A stretch of 64,000 nucleotides of DNA, from NCBI RefSeq assembly GCF_030848395.1, contig NZ_JAVDBT010000005.1:124001-188000 (forward strand), in the 5' to 3' direction. A program made the position numbers and the translations under genes. This DNA is from Pseudogemmobacter lacusdianii. Its GTDB lineage: Bacteria > Pseudomonadota > Alphaproteobacteria > Rhodobacterales > Rhodobacteraceae. Below the pieces are notes generated by a model. The model ran no database searches and was not told the DNA's origin. It was given only the letters and a program-made list of their open reading frames with translations. Of the stretch, positions 35,786 through 43,376 are shown piece after piece (within the stretch, counting starts at the first letter, position 1; each line of letters begins with the position of its first letter).

Positions 35786-36813
35786 AAACCGCCGTTGTCA
35801 TCTGCCCCGGTCGCGGCACCTATAATGCGACCGAGCTTGGCTATCTGTCGCGCCATTTCCCGGATGCTGCGCTGTTGTCGCGGTTCGATGCAACGCGCCA
35901 AGTCATTGGCCAAGAACAACTTTCCGTCTTGGACAGTGCGGCTCGGTTCACCATGTCGACCCATGCGCGCGGCGATAACGCTGCGGGGTTGATCTATGCC
36001 GCGACCTATGGCGATTACCTCTCGATCGACGGCGAGAAGGTGCGCGTGGTCGCCGTCACCGGCAATTCTATGGGCTGGTATTCGGCTTTGGCCTGCGGTG
36101 GCGCGGTGACGCCTGAGAACGGCTTCCGCATCGCCAATACGATGGGCACTTTGATGCAAGAGGCGATGATCGGCGGGCAGATCATCTATCCTTGGTTGGG
36201 CGAGGAGTGGCGGCCCGACTTTGCGCGAAAAACTGAGCTTTTGGGCATAGTTGCAGCGATCAACGCCCGCGCCGACCATATCTTGGCTTTGTCGATCGAC
36301 CTTGGTGGTATGCTGGTTTTGGCCGGGAATGAGGCGGGTCTGAAAGCCTTTGAAGCCTCGGTGTCGCCCTTGCAGGGGCGGTTCCCGATGCGGCTCGGAG
36401 GGCATGCCGCCTTCCACACCGCGCTGCAAGAGCCGGTGGCAGAGAAGGGGCGGGCGGCGTTGGGACAGGATTTGTTTGGCCAGCCGCAAGTTCCGCTGAT
36501 CGATGGGCGGGGGGCGATCTGGTGGCCGGGGGCGACGGATCCAGCCGCTTTGCGCGCCTATACTTTGGGTCATCAGGTCGTGGAACCCTATGATTTTACG
36601 CGCGCTTTGGCGGTGGCCGCGCGCGAATTTGCGCCTGATCTTTTCATCATCACCGGCCCCGGCACAACCTTGGGGGGGGCGGTGGCGCAGAGCCTGATCC
36701 TGAATGATTGGCGCGGAATGGCGGACAAGGCCAGCTTCCAAGCCTTGCAGGGCGAGCGAGGGCTTTTGGTCTCGATGGGGATGGCCGAACAGCGGGTGGC
36801 CGTCAGTAAATAA
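35782..36813 (+). CDS. FabD-like acyltransferase coupled to the fused E1
   Basis: Malonyl-CoA:ACP transacylase fold, 343 residues. The nucleophile is S96 in TGNSMGWY (GxSxG), and the partner His212 lies in GGHAAFHTALQEPVA; ITGPGTTLGG near the C terminus is also FabD-like. PGRGTYNATELGYL at the start replaces the usual FPGQGSQ. No acyl carrier protein or ketosynthase gene is near, so a fatty-acid role is unlikely. The ATGA overlap with the E1 stop implies equal amounts of the two proteins. I infer that it moves the acyl group made by the E1 to CoA or a carrier, but no precedent is known to me. Confidence 0.78.
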   Translation: MKTAVVICPGRGTYNATELGYLSRHFPDAALLSRFDATRQVIGQEQLSVLDSAARFTMSTHARGDNAAGLIYAATYGDYLSIDGEKVRVVAVTGNSMGWYSALACGGAVTPENGFRIANTMGTLMQEAMIGGQIIYPWLGEEWRPDFARKTELLGIVAAINARADHILALSIDLGGMLVLAGNEAGLKAFEASVSPLQGRFPMRLGGHAAFHTALQEPVAEKGRAALGQDLFGQPQVPLIDGRGAIWWPGATDPAALRAYTLGHQVVEPYDFTRALAVAAREFAPDLFIITGPGTTLGGAVAQSLILNDWRGMADKASFQALQGERGLLVSMGMAEQRVAVSK

Positions 36814-36838
36814 CCTAAGAAAAGTCGGGGCTTAGGTT
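36812..36838. terminator. symmetric hairpin between convergent genes
   Basis: AACCTAAG (36812-36819) and CTTAGGTT (36831-36838) form a perfect 8-base stem with an 11-base loop. It sits exactly between the stops of two convergent genes, so it may end transcription from both sides. No long T-run follows on the plus strand. Confidence 0.5.
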
Positions 36839-37706
36839 AGAACCACTGCCCCGGCTCAATCAGCCCCAGGTCCATCAATTGCTGGCTGTGCCAGGTGAAG
36901 GGCACCGAGTTGTGCCAGCGGAAATCTTTGATCGCAAAGCGGCTGCCAGGGTTGCTGCGCAGGGCTTTTGCGGTGCGAAAAGAGCAAATCGCCGCCGTGA
37001 GGTTGTTGTGCCAGGGGCAGGCGTAAGTATTGAATTCTTCATCAGAAAACGTGAAGTCCGGCCGCAGCCGCAAGCCTTTTTGGGCGCGGAAAAGCGACAC
37101 TCGGTCGATCTTGCGGCGGGACCAGGGGATGTGTTCTTCGAAACGCCAGCGTAATCCGCCGTAAAAATCGAGTTGGCGGTCTTTGGGTTGCCAGTTCTTC
37201 GCCTCGTCCTTGCGGGCAAGGGAATAATAGCCCGAACGGTCCAAATGCGCGTCGGACAAAGAGACGGCGTTGCTGTGTTCCGACAGATTTCCCGCATAAA
37301 GATCAATCACATAGCTGATCATTGCCGAGCGGCGTTCTTCGGCGTGAAAGGCGAGGAGGTCTTTGACAGAGCGGGATTCGCTGAAGGGGAAAAACAGGTA
37401 TTCCGCGTTAAAACTGTAATAAATCCATTGGTTTAGCGCGGCGTCATTGATGCGATTGACCGCCTCGATCAGGGCGTTTTCGGCGTAAACATCATAGGTA
37501 ACGTGGTGGACTTTTTCGGCTAAGGCATTGGGAAGACTGACTTCTTCGGGCGCAAAGAGCACCACGCAGCCAAAGCCGCTTTGCAGGTTGTGGCGCAAGG
37601 TGCTTTCGAGCTCCACCACATCCTCGGCCATGGTCAATGCGATCGGCCCGCGCGCCAAGGCTTGCGGGGCTTTGTCGATAAACTCTTCAATATCAGCGTA
37701 TTGCAT
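36837..37706 (-). CDS. conserved-looking hypothetical protein, 289 residues
   Basis: I do not recognise the family. It is soluble, without a signal peptide or membrane span, and rich in aromatic residues and His/Trp, especially in the second half (RWRFEEHIPWSRRKIDRV, TYACPWHNNLTA, FRWHNSVPFTWHSQQL). Residues 40-90 look like alternating beta/alpha elements, and the general look recalls distant GT-A glycosyltransferase-like proteins, but no DxD motif is evident. The ATG at 37706 is divergent from miaB. Codon use matches its neighbours, so it is probably native. Confidence 0.6.
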   Translation of the reverse strand: MQYADIEEFIDKAPQALARGPIALTMAEDVVELESTLRHNLQSGFGCVVLFAPEEVSLPNALAEKVHHVTYDVYAENALIEAVNRINDAALNQWIYYSFNAEYLFFPFSESRSVKDLLAFHAEERRSAMISYVIDLYAGNLSEHSNAVSLSDAHLDRSGYYSLARKDEAKNWQPKDRQLDFYGGLRWRFEEHIPWSRRKIDRVSLFRAQKGLRLRPDFTFSDEEFNTYACPWHNNLTAAICSFRTAKALRSNPGSRFAIKDFRWHNSVPFTWHSQQLMDLGLIEPGQWF

Positions 37707-37821
37707 CGCGCGGCTTGGGCCCCTTTTGCCCGTTTTGGTGCCAGAGCGGTCGGCTCAAGCCTCGGACTTGCCGGGTCAAAGTCATTGATCTTCGGAGCCA
37801 AGGCAAGAGGGTCTGGTTTTG

Positions 37822-37851
37822 GTATGGCTGACGTATGGCTTAGGTATGGCT
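37822..37851 (+). repeat. three 11-base direct repeats upstream of miaB
   Basis: GTATGGCT occurs at 37822, 37833 and 37844, each 11 bases apart, so the copies face nearly the same side of the helix. The array lies in the divergent gap between the hypothetical gene and miaB, about 90-120 bases before the miaB start. It could be a protein-binding array or a slipped-strand micro-duplication. Confidence 0.6.
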
Positions 37852-37941
37852 TTGGTCATGCCGCCCGCAAAGCGCGCTGCAAAGCCTGCCGCGTTGCCCA
37901 ATCCGGGCTGGGGGTGTAGAGACCGCCGCAGGAGGCCGGAC

Positions 37942-39237
37942 ATGGAAGCGCCGAAAAAACTCTTCATCAAGACCTATGGCTGTCAGATGAATGTCTATGA
38001 CAGCGAGCGCATGGCTGAGGCTATGGGCGCTGAGGGCTATGTCCAGACCGAGACGGTGGAAGAGGCCGATATGGTGCTTCTGAACACCTGCCATATCCGC
38101 GAGAAGGCGAGCGAGAAGCTTTACTCGGACCTTGGGCGGCTGCGGAATTTGAAAGCGGCCAAGCCGGAGATGAAGGTCGGCGTCGCGGGCTGCGTGGCGC
38201 AGGCCGAAGGGGCCGAGATCTTGCGGCGGATGCCGCTGGTCGATCTGGTGGTCGGGCCGCAAAGCTACCACCGGCTGCCGGCGATGGTGAAGGCCGAAGG
38301 CCGTCAGGTCGATACCGAGTTTCCAACGGAAGATAAGTTTGACCACCTGCCGCAACGCAAGGGCTATCGCGGCCCGACCGCGTTTTTGACGGTGCAAGAA
38401 GGCTGCGACAAGTTTTGCGCCTTTTGCGTGGTGCCCTATACGCGGGGGGCCGAGGTCAGCCGCCCCGCCTCGCGGCTGTTGAAGGAGGCGCGCGATCTTG
38501 TGGCGCGCGGCGTGCGGGAAATCACCCTGCTGGGCCAGAATGTGAATGCCTATCACGGCGAAGATCGCACGCTGGCCGGGCTGATCCGCGAGATGGCGCA
38601 GATCGAGGGGTTGGACCGGCTGCGCTATACGACGAGCCACCCCAATGACATGGGCGATGATTTGATCGCGGCCCATGCCGAAGTGCCGCAGCTGATGCCT
38701 TACCTGCATTTGCCGGTGCAATCGGGCTCGGATCGGATTTTGAAGGCGATGAACCGCAAACATACCGCGGCGCATTATCTCGATCTGATTGGCAAGATCC
38801 GCCAAGCGCGACCGGATGTGCTGCTGACCTCGGATTTCATTGTGGGTTTCCCCGGTGAGACGGATCAGGATTTCCAAGAGACGATGCGCCTTGTGCGCGC
38901 GGTGGGCTACGGCGCGGCCTATTGCTTTAAATACTCGGCCCGCCCCGGCACCCCGGCGGCGGAAAAGACCCCGGTGCCCTCGGACGTGGCCGATGCAAGA
39001 TTGCAAGAGCTGCAAGGTTTGATCTTGGCCCAGCAGCAAGCGGCGCAGCAGGCGATGGTCGGCCAAGTGGTGGAAGTTCTTTACGAAAAGCCCGGTCGTC
39101 TGCCCGGTCAGATGGTTGGAAAGTCGCAGCATCTGATGGCGGTGCATGTGCAAGATGCCACTGGCAAGACCGGCGATCTGGTGCGCGCGCGCGTCACCTC
39201 GGCGGTGACGAATTCGCTGTCGGCGGTCTTGCTTTAG
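37942..39237 (+). CDS. miaB: tRNA-2-methylthio-N6-dimethylallyladenosine synthase MiaB
   Basis: Radical-SAM methylthiotransferase that modifies A37 of UNN-reading tRNAs. AGGAGG precedes the ATG at 37942; the open frame runs further upstream but without homology. The 431 residues comprise the N-terminal domain binding the auxiliary cluster (C14, C50, C84), the radical-SAM CxxxCxxC (C155, C159, C162 in GCDKFCAFC), and a C-terminal TRAM domain starting near 370. In many alphaproteobacteria miaB leads straight into phoH; here two envelope-protein genes lie between. Confidence 0.97.
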   Translation: MEAPKKLFIKTYGCQMNVYDSERMAEAMGAEGYVQTETVEEADMVLLNTCHIREKASEKLYSDLGRLRNLKAAKPEMKVGVAGCVAQAEGAEILRRMPLVDLVVGPQSYHRLPAMVKAEGRQVDTEFPTEDKFDHLPQRKGYRGPTAFLTVQEGCDKFCAFCVVPYTRGAEVSRPASRLLKEARDLVARGVREITLLGQNVNAYHGEDRTLAGLIREMAQIEGLDRLRYTTSHPNDMGDDLIAAHAEVPQLMPYLHLPVQSGSDRILKAMNRKHTAAHYLDLIGKIRQARPDVLLTSDFIVGFPGETDQDFQETMRLVRAVGYGAAYCFKYSARPGTPAAEKTPVPSDVADARLQELQGLILAQQQAAQQAMVGQVVEVLYEKPGRLPGQMVGKSQHLMAVHVQDATGKTGDLVRARVTSAVTNSLSAVLL

Positions 39238-39439
39238 GGCTCGGCTGCGCGATTGGGCAGCCGGCGGTGCGGGTTTCCCTTTCAGCGACAATCCGGGTTC
39301 TGATACCCTATATTGTGTGGCGGAAGCCCAAAACCCCGACATTAATGGGCGGGTTCCGTAAAATTTTCTTTACTTCGCGTCACCGGACCGGCAACTCTCC
39401 GCTCAATTGTTATAGCATGGTGTAAGGGGGGCTCTGGCC

Positions 39440-40009
39440 GTGAGCTTTTATTCACGCGCAGCGCGAATGTTGGTGGCTGGGCTTGTGCTTTGCTTCGGCA
39501 TGGCCGGCGCGACCGCAAGTTTCGCCGATGAGAATGCAGTCGTCACCGGTAAGATCGAATGGGGCGTCTGGATTGACGACGACGGTTGCATGCATTGGTG
39601 GGCAGATGGCGGCTTGGAAGGCTATATGGTGCCGCGCCGCAACCCCAAGACCGGCAAGCCAGTTTGTTTGAAGAAAAACACTTGCTTGGTCGAAAACACC
39701 GATACGCTTTTTGCGACTGACAGCCATAAGCTGACCGCCTCGGGCCGCGACCGGCTGCGCAAGTTCTTCTCAAGCGCTGGCGCCTTTGGCTATGCGATCT
39801 ACGGCCATACCGACAGCCGCGCCTCGGATGAATACAACATGGCGCTTTCGAAGCGCCGCGCCCATTCGGTGGCTGAGGTGGCCCGTTCGGTTGGCGCCTC
39901 GGTGGAGCGGGAGTTGGGCTTTGGCGAGCGTCAGCCCATCGCCTCGAATCAGACGGTGGCAGGCATGGCCAAGAACCGTCGTGTTGAAATCATCTGCTAC
40001 CGGTGGTGA
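39440..40009 (+). CDS. OmpA-family exported protein with N-terminal two-cysteine module
   Basis: The GTG at 39440, behind AGGGGGG, gives 189 residues. A signal peptide ends near ASFA-DE (about residue 29). The C-terminal half (85-189) is an OmpA-type peptidoglycan-binding domain, with NTDTLFATDSHKLTASG, YGHTDSRASDEYN and KNRRVEI. Before it lies a roughly 35-residue module with C50 and C76, followed by C82: DDDGCMHWW, EGYMVPR, TGKPVC. The same module occurs in the next gene with identical cysteine spacing. The stop overlaps the region of the next gene's start, so the two are co-expressed. Confidence 0.85.
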   Translation: MSFYSRAARMLVAGLVLCFGMAGATASFADENAVVTGKIEWGVWIDDDGCMHWWADGGLEGYMVPRRNPKTGKPVCLKKNTCLVENTDTLFATDSHKLTASGRDRLRKFFSSAGAFGYAIYGHTDSRASDEYNMALSKRRAHSVAEVARSVGASVERELGFGERQPIASNQTVAGMAKNRRVEIICYRW

Positions 40010-40011
40010 AT

Positions 40012-40431
40012 ATGATGCAGGGCTATATGAAACTGAGCGTTCTTCTAGCGCCGCTCATGCTGGGGGCTTGTGTGGCCGGCGACGGCTTGCGCGTCTATAG
40101 CGGGCCTGATGATGTGATCGCCACGGGCGTGGATAAGGGCCGCGACACGGGCGCTTTGACCCATGGCCGCGCCGCGATCGCCTATGATCCCGATGGCTGC
40201 CAGAACTGGATCATCGACGATGGGGTCGAGGGCTATTCCTCGCCGCGCTTCGATCCGGCCTCGGGTCTGCCGGTGTGCAACGATAAGTTCCCGCCCGGAA
40301 CGGTGATCCGCGACTATCAGTCGGGGACGCAGGGTCTGAAGGACTTTGTTCCGGGTCCGGGGCGGAAGGTTGTGGTGGTCAAGCAATGCCCGGCTGGCAC
40401 GACCTCGGTGAACGGGATCTGCACCAAGTAA
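40012..40431 (+). CDS. small lipoprotein sharing the two-cysteine module
   Basis: The ATG at 40012 gives 139 residues; ATG 40015 or GTG 40003/40006 are alternatives. The N terminus is a lipoprotein signal with the lipobox LGAC (Cys20). Residues 59-89 repeat the module of the upstream protein: DPDGCQNWI, EGYSSPR, SGLPVC, with C63 and C89 exactly 26 apart as in the partner (C50/C76). No OmpA domain follows; the C terminus has another Cys pair (KQCPAGTTSVNGIC). An envelope-anchored partner of the OmpA-like protein is inferred. Confidence 0.8.
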   Translation: MMQGYMKLSVLLAPLMLGACVAGDGLRVYSGPDDVIATGVDKGRDTGALTHGRAAIAYDPDGCQNWIIDDGVEGYSSPRFDPASGLPVCNDKFPPGTVIRDYQSGTQGLKDFVPGPGRKVVVVKQCPAGTTSVNGICTK

Positions 40432-40454
40432 GCTTGGGTTTGGCAGGAGATGAG

Positions 40455-40490
40455 CAAAGGCCGTGGCATCTGCTGCGGCCTTTGGCTTTT
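40455..40490 (+). terminator. rho-independent terminator after the lipoprotein gene
   Basis: CAAAGGCCG (40455-40463) pairs with CGGCCTTTG (40476-40484), followed by GCTTTT. It ends the OmpA-like/lipoprotein unit before phoH. Confidence 0.7.
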
Positions 40491-40679
40491 GGCGGTGCCG
40501 CATCACTTTTGCGCGACGCTCTTGCTGGGGCCGCGGGGCATTCCAAATAATCCCTGTGATGATCCCCCTGATTGTCACACTGGTATTATCGCCAGTGGCG
40601 CTACATATAGCGGAGCGTGTGTTTTTCCTTGCCAGATGGCGGGGTGAGGCGCAGGCTCGACCTACCTGCCATCTGAACA

Positions 40680-41699
40680 ATGGAGATCCTTTTGGGCATC
40701 AGCGCGCTGACCCCCCCGACCCGTCCCGAGGATATGGTGGAAACCGTCCTGGAATTTCCCGACAATCGTCTGTTGATCGAGCTTTGTGGCGAGTTTGACC
40801 GCAATCTGTCGCAGGTAGAGCATCAGCTGGGGGTGAATATCCTGCGGCGCGGCAACCGGTTGGCGGTGATCGGCGATAAATCCGCGCGCGAGCAGGGGGC
40901 GGCCGTGCTGCGCAGCCTCTATGCGCGGCTCGAGGCTGGGCGCTCGGTCGAGGCGGGCGATATCGATGGCGCGCTGCGGCTGGCCGGACCGGGGGCTGTG
41001 CCGGCTGAGGGCGAGCAGATCGAGATGTTCAAGCCCGGCATGGAGCTGCGCACCCGCAAAAAGCCGGTGGAGCCGCGGACCGAGGCGCAAAAGGCCTATG
41101 TCGCCAATCTCTTCAACCATGAGCTGGCCTTCGGCATTGGCCCGGCGGGCACCGGTAAGACCTATCTGGCGGTGGCGGTGGGCGTGACCATGCTGCTGAC
41201 CGGGGCGGTGGAGAAGATCATCCTGTCGCGCCCTGCGGTCGAAGCGGGCGAGCGGCTCGGCTTTCTGCCCGGCGATATGAAGGAAAAAGTCGATCCCTAT
41301 ATGCAGCCGCTTTATGACGCGCTGAACGACTTTTTGCCCGCCAAACAGGTGGAAAAGCTGATCTTGGACAAACGGATCGAGATCGCGCCTTTGGCCTTCA
41401 TGCGCGGCCGCACTTTGTCGAATGCTTTCGTGGTGTTGGATGAGGCGCAAAACGCCACCACAATGCAGATGAAGATGTTCCTCACCCGGCTCGGCGAGGG
41501 CTCGCGCATGGTGATCACCGGCGACCGCACCCAAGTGGACTTGCCGCGCGGCACGGCCTCGGGGCTGGCCGATGCCGAGCGGATCTTGAAGGGCATCAAA
41601 GGCGTGTCTTTCAACTATTTCACCGCCAAGGATGTGGTGCGCCACCCCTTGGTGGGCCGGATCATTGAGGCCTATGAGGCCGACGAGGCTAAGGCCTGA
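40680..41699 (+). CDS. phoH: PhoH-like ATPase
   Basis: P-loop ATPase linked to RNA metabolism; it commonly neighbours ybeY. The 339 residues have an N-terminal region of about 120 residues, Walker A GPAGTGKT (154-161), the conserved SRPAVEAGERLGFLPGD segment, and Walker B VVLDEAQN. The ATG at 40680 lacks a strong ribosome site. Its promoter probably lies in the preceding 190 bases, which contain a CACTGG/CCAGTG inverted repeat at 40578-40597. It begins the phoH-ybeY-corC-lnt series, although terminator-like hairpins follow it. Confidence 0.95.
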   Translation: MEILLGISALTPPTRPEDMVETVLEFPDNRLLIELCGEFDRNLSQVEHQLGVNILRRGNRLAVIGDKSAREQGAAVLRSLYARLEAGRSVEAGDIDGALRLAGPGAVPAEGEQIEMFKPGMELRTRKKPVEPRTEAQKAYVANLFNHELAFGIGPAGTGKTYLAVAVGVTMLLTGAVEKIILSRPAVEAGERLGFLPGDMKEKVDPYMQPLYDALNDFLPAKQVEKLILDKRIEIAPLAFMRGRTLSNAFVVLDEAQNATTMQMKMFLTRLGEGSRMVITGDRTQVDLPRGTASGLADAERILKGIKGVSFNYFTAKDVVRHPLVGRIIEAYEADEAKA

Positions 41700-41711
41700 G
41701 AAAAAAAAAGA

Positions 41712-41741
41712 CCGGGGCGCGCTGAAGCGCGCGCGCCCCGG
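41712..41741 (-). terminator. GC hairpin with A-tract upstream (leftward terminator form)
   Basis: CCGGGGCGCGC (41712-41722) pairs with GCGCGCCCCGG (41731-41741). The run of A at 41701-41709 makes a T-tract only when read leftward, although both flanking genes run rightward. It may block antisense transcription or only stabilise the phoH mRNA 3' end. Confidence 0.55.
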
Positions 41742-41753
41742 ATGCCTCCGGCG

Positions 41754-41820
41754 GGGATATTTAGAGACAGAAAATGAATAAGGGAAAATGCTCTCCTCAT
41801 TTTCTGTCCTTAAATATCCC
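41754..41820. repeat. long inverted repeat (GGGATATTTA... family)
   Basis: Arms of 24 bases, 22 matching: GGGATATTTA and GACAGAAAATGA (41754-41763, 41766-41777) pair with TCATTTTCTGTC and TAAATATCCC (41797-41808, 41811-41820), loop 19 bases. It is AT-rich against the genome and has no coding content. Similar GGGATATTT-type sequences after genes are, from memory, common in Rhodobacteraceae; a degraded relative lies at 52349-52381. Confidence 0.7.
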
Positions 41821-41827
41821 GGGGGTT

Positions 41828-41853
41828 GAGGGGGCAGAGCCCCCTCTCTTTTC
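41828..41853 (+). terminator. rho-independent terminator before ybeY
   Basis: GAGGGGGC and GCCCCCTC form a perfect 8-base stem with the loop AGA, followed by TCTTTT. It would end phoH transcripts or attenuate read-through into ybeY. Confidence 0.65.
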
Positions 41854-41895
41854 GCTTCTCTTGCCTCTCGCCCCAGCAAAGGTTAGGCGCGGGCT

Positions 41896-42426
41896 ATGAT
41901 GAGCCAAGACAACGCCCCGCAAGATGAGCCGCTGATCGACCTTGTGATCGAGGATGATCGCTGGGAGGCCTTTGGCCTTGAGCATTTGGCCGAGGCTGCG
42001 GCATCTGCGGCGCTGGCGGGGCTTGGCCTGCCGAAAGCCGGCTTTTTGATCTCGCTGCTGGCTTGCGATGATGCGCGTATTGCCACGCTCAATGCCGATT
42101 TTCGCGGCAAGCCCACGCCGACCAATGTGCTCAGCTGGCCCTCGGAAGAGCGCGCGGCAGAGGTGATCGGCGAAGAGCCTGAGCGCCCCGAGCCGGGCGA
42201 GGTGGATGATCCCGAAGAGCTTGGCGACATCGCCATTGCCTATGAGACCTGCGCGCGGGAGGCGGAAGAGCAGGGCAAGCCGATGGCCGATCATGTCACC
42301 CATTTGATCATCCACGCCGTGCTGCATTTGCTGGGCTATGACCATATCGAGGACGAAGACGCCACGCTGATGGAGGCGCATGAGGTGCGCATACTTGCGT
42401 CTATGGGCCTATCTGACCCATATTAG
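41896..42426 (+). CDS. ybeY: endoribonuclease YbeY
   Basis: Zinc endoribonuclease for 16S rRNA 3' processing and ribosome quality control. The 176 residues carry the three-histidine zinc site H140, H144 and H150 in HAVLHLLGYDH. An acidic insertion (about 90-110: GEEPERPEPGEVDDPEE) lengthens the protein slightly relative to enterobacterial YbeY. Two ATG codons (41896 and 41899) are possible. It is followed by corC and lnt, the usual order. Confidence 0.96.
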   Translation: MMSQDNAPQDEPLIDLVIEDDRWEAFGLEHLAEAAASAALAGLGLPKAGFLISLLACDDARIATLNADFRGKPTPTNVLSWPSEERAAEVIGEEPERPEPGEVDDPEELGDIAIAYETCAREAEEQGKPMADHVTHLIIHAVLHLLGYDHIEDEDATLMEAHEVRILASMGLSDPY

Positions 42427-42467
42427 GCGCGCATCCGCCAGACGGATGTTTGTTGGACAAAGGATCG

Positions 42468-43376
42468 ATGGGCAGTAGCACCGATGGGCAGGCGGCATCG
42501 CAAAGCGCGATGCAGGAGCCAGCCGAAGACGAACGACCCGAGGCCGCAACACGCGGCTTCTTGGGGCGGATCCTTTCCGCATTCTCGCCCTCAACCGACG
42601 CAGAGGGCACGCCTGATGCGCCTCTGACCGCGCAAGGCAGCGCCGGGCTTGGCGCTTTGCGCCGGCTGCGGGTGGATGATGTGGCGATCCCCAAAGCCGA
42701 GATCACGGCCGTGCCTTTGGACATCGGCAAAGATGATCTGGTCGAGATGTTCCGCGAACATGGTTTCAGCCGTATGCCGGTCTATAAGGGCACTTTGGAC
42801 CATCCGCAGGGCTTGGTTTTGCTGAAGGATTTGGCGCTGACGCATGGTTTTGGGGCTGGCGGCCGGTTCAGCCTCAAGCGGCTTTTGCGCCCCATTCTTT
42901 ACGCGCCGCCCTCGATGCCCTCGGGCGTGCTTTTGCAAAAGATGCAAAAGGAGCGGGTGCATATGGCCTTGGTCATTGATGAATATGGCGGGGTCGATGG
43001 TCTGGTGACCATTGAAGACCTCATTGAGACCGTGATCGGCGAGATCGATGACGAGCATGATGAGGTTGAAGGCGCTTTGTGGAAGGCCGAGGCGCCGGGG
43101 GTGATCTTGGCGCAATCCACCGCGCCTTTGGAAGAAATCGAGGCGGCTTTGGAGATGAAGCTGCGCGCCGATGGCGAAGGCGAGGATGTCGATACGATCG
43201 GCGGTCTGGTCTTTTTGCGCATGGGCCGGGTTCCGGCGCGCGGTGAGGTGCTGGACCACGAGTCCGGCGCGCAGATCGAGATTGTCGATGCCGATCCTCG
43301 GCGGATCAAGCGGCTGCGCATTCGCCGTCATGCCGAGCCGGTGGCCGAGGCCGAAGCGGTGGCGGTGTTGCGGTAA
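42468..43376 (+). CDS. corC: CorC/HlyC family CBS-domain protein
   Basis: Cytoplasmic CBS-pair protein of the CorC family, associated with divalent-cation (cobalt/magnesium) homeostasis; often annotated hemolysin. AAGGAT precedes the ATG at 42468 (302 residues); the TTG at 42450 is less likely. Two CBS domains (about 70-195, with FSRMPVYKG and HMALVIDEYGGVDGLVTIEDL) are followed by the transporter-associated domain (about 215-290, with GGLVFLRMGRVP). The stop TAA directly abuts the lnt start. Confidence 0.9.
   Translation: MGSSTDGQAASQSAMQEPAEDERPEAATRGFLGRILSAFSPSTDAEGTPDAPLTAQGSAGLGALRRLRVDDVAIPKAEITAVPLDIGKDDLVEMFREHGFSRMPVYKGTLDHPQGLVLLKDLALTHGFGAGGRFSLKRLLRPILYAPPSMPSGVLLQKMQKERVHMALVIDEYGGVDGLVTIEDLIETVIGEIDDEHDEVEGALWKAEAPGVILAQSTAPLEEIEAALEMKLRADGEGEDVDTIGGLVFLRMGRVPARGEVLDHESGAQIEIVDADPRRIKRLRIRRHAEPVAEAEAVAVLR

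Noticed and set aside
35782-36813. Fatty-acid malonyl-CoA:ACP transacylase FabD proper
   Set aside because: No fab or acpP genes nearby, the N-terminal motif differs, and it is coupled to an E1 gene.
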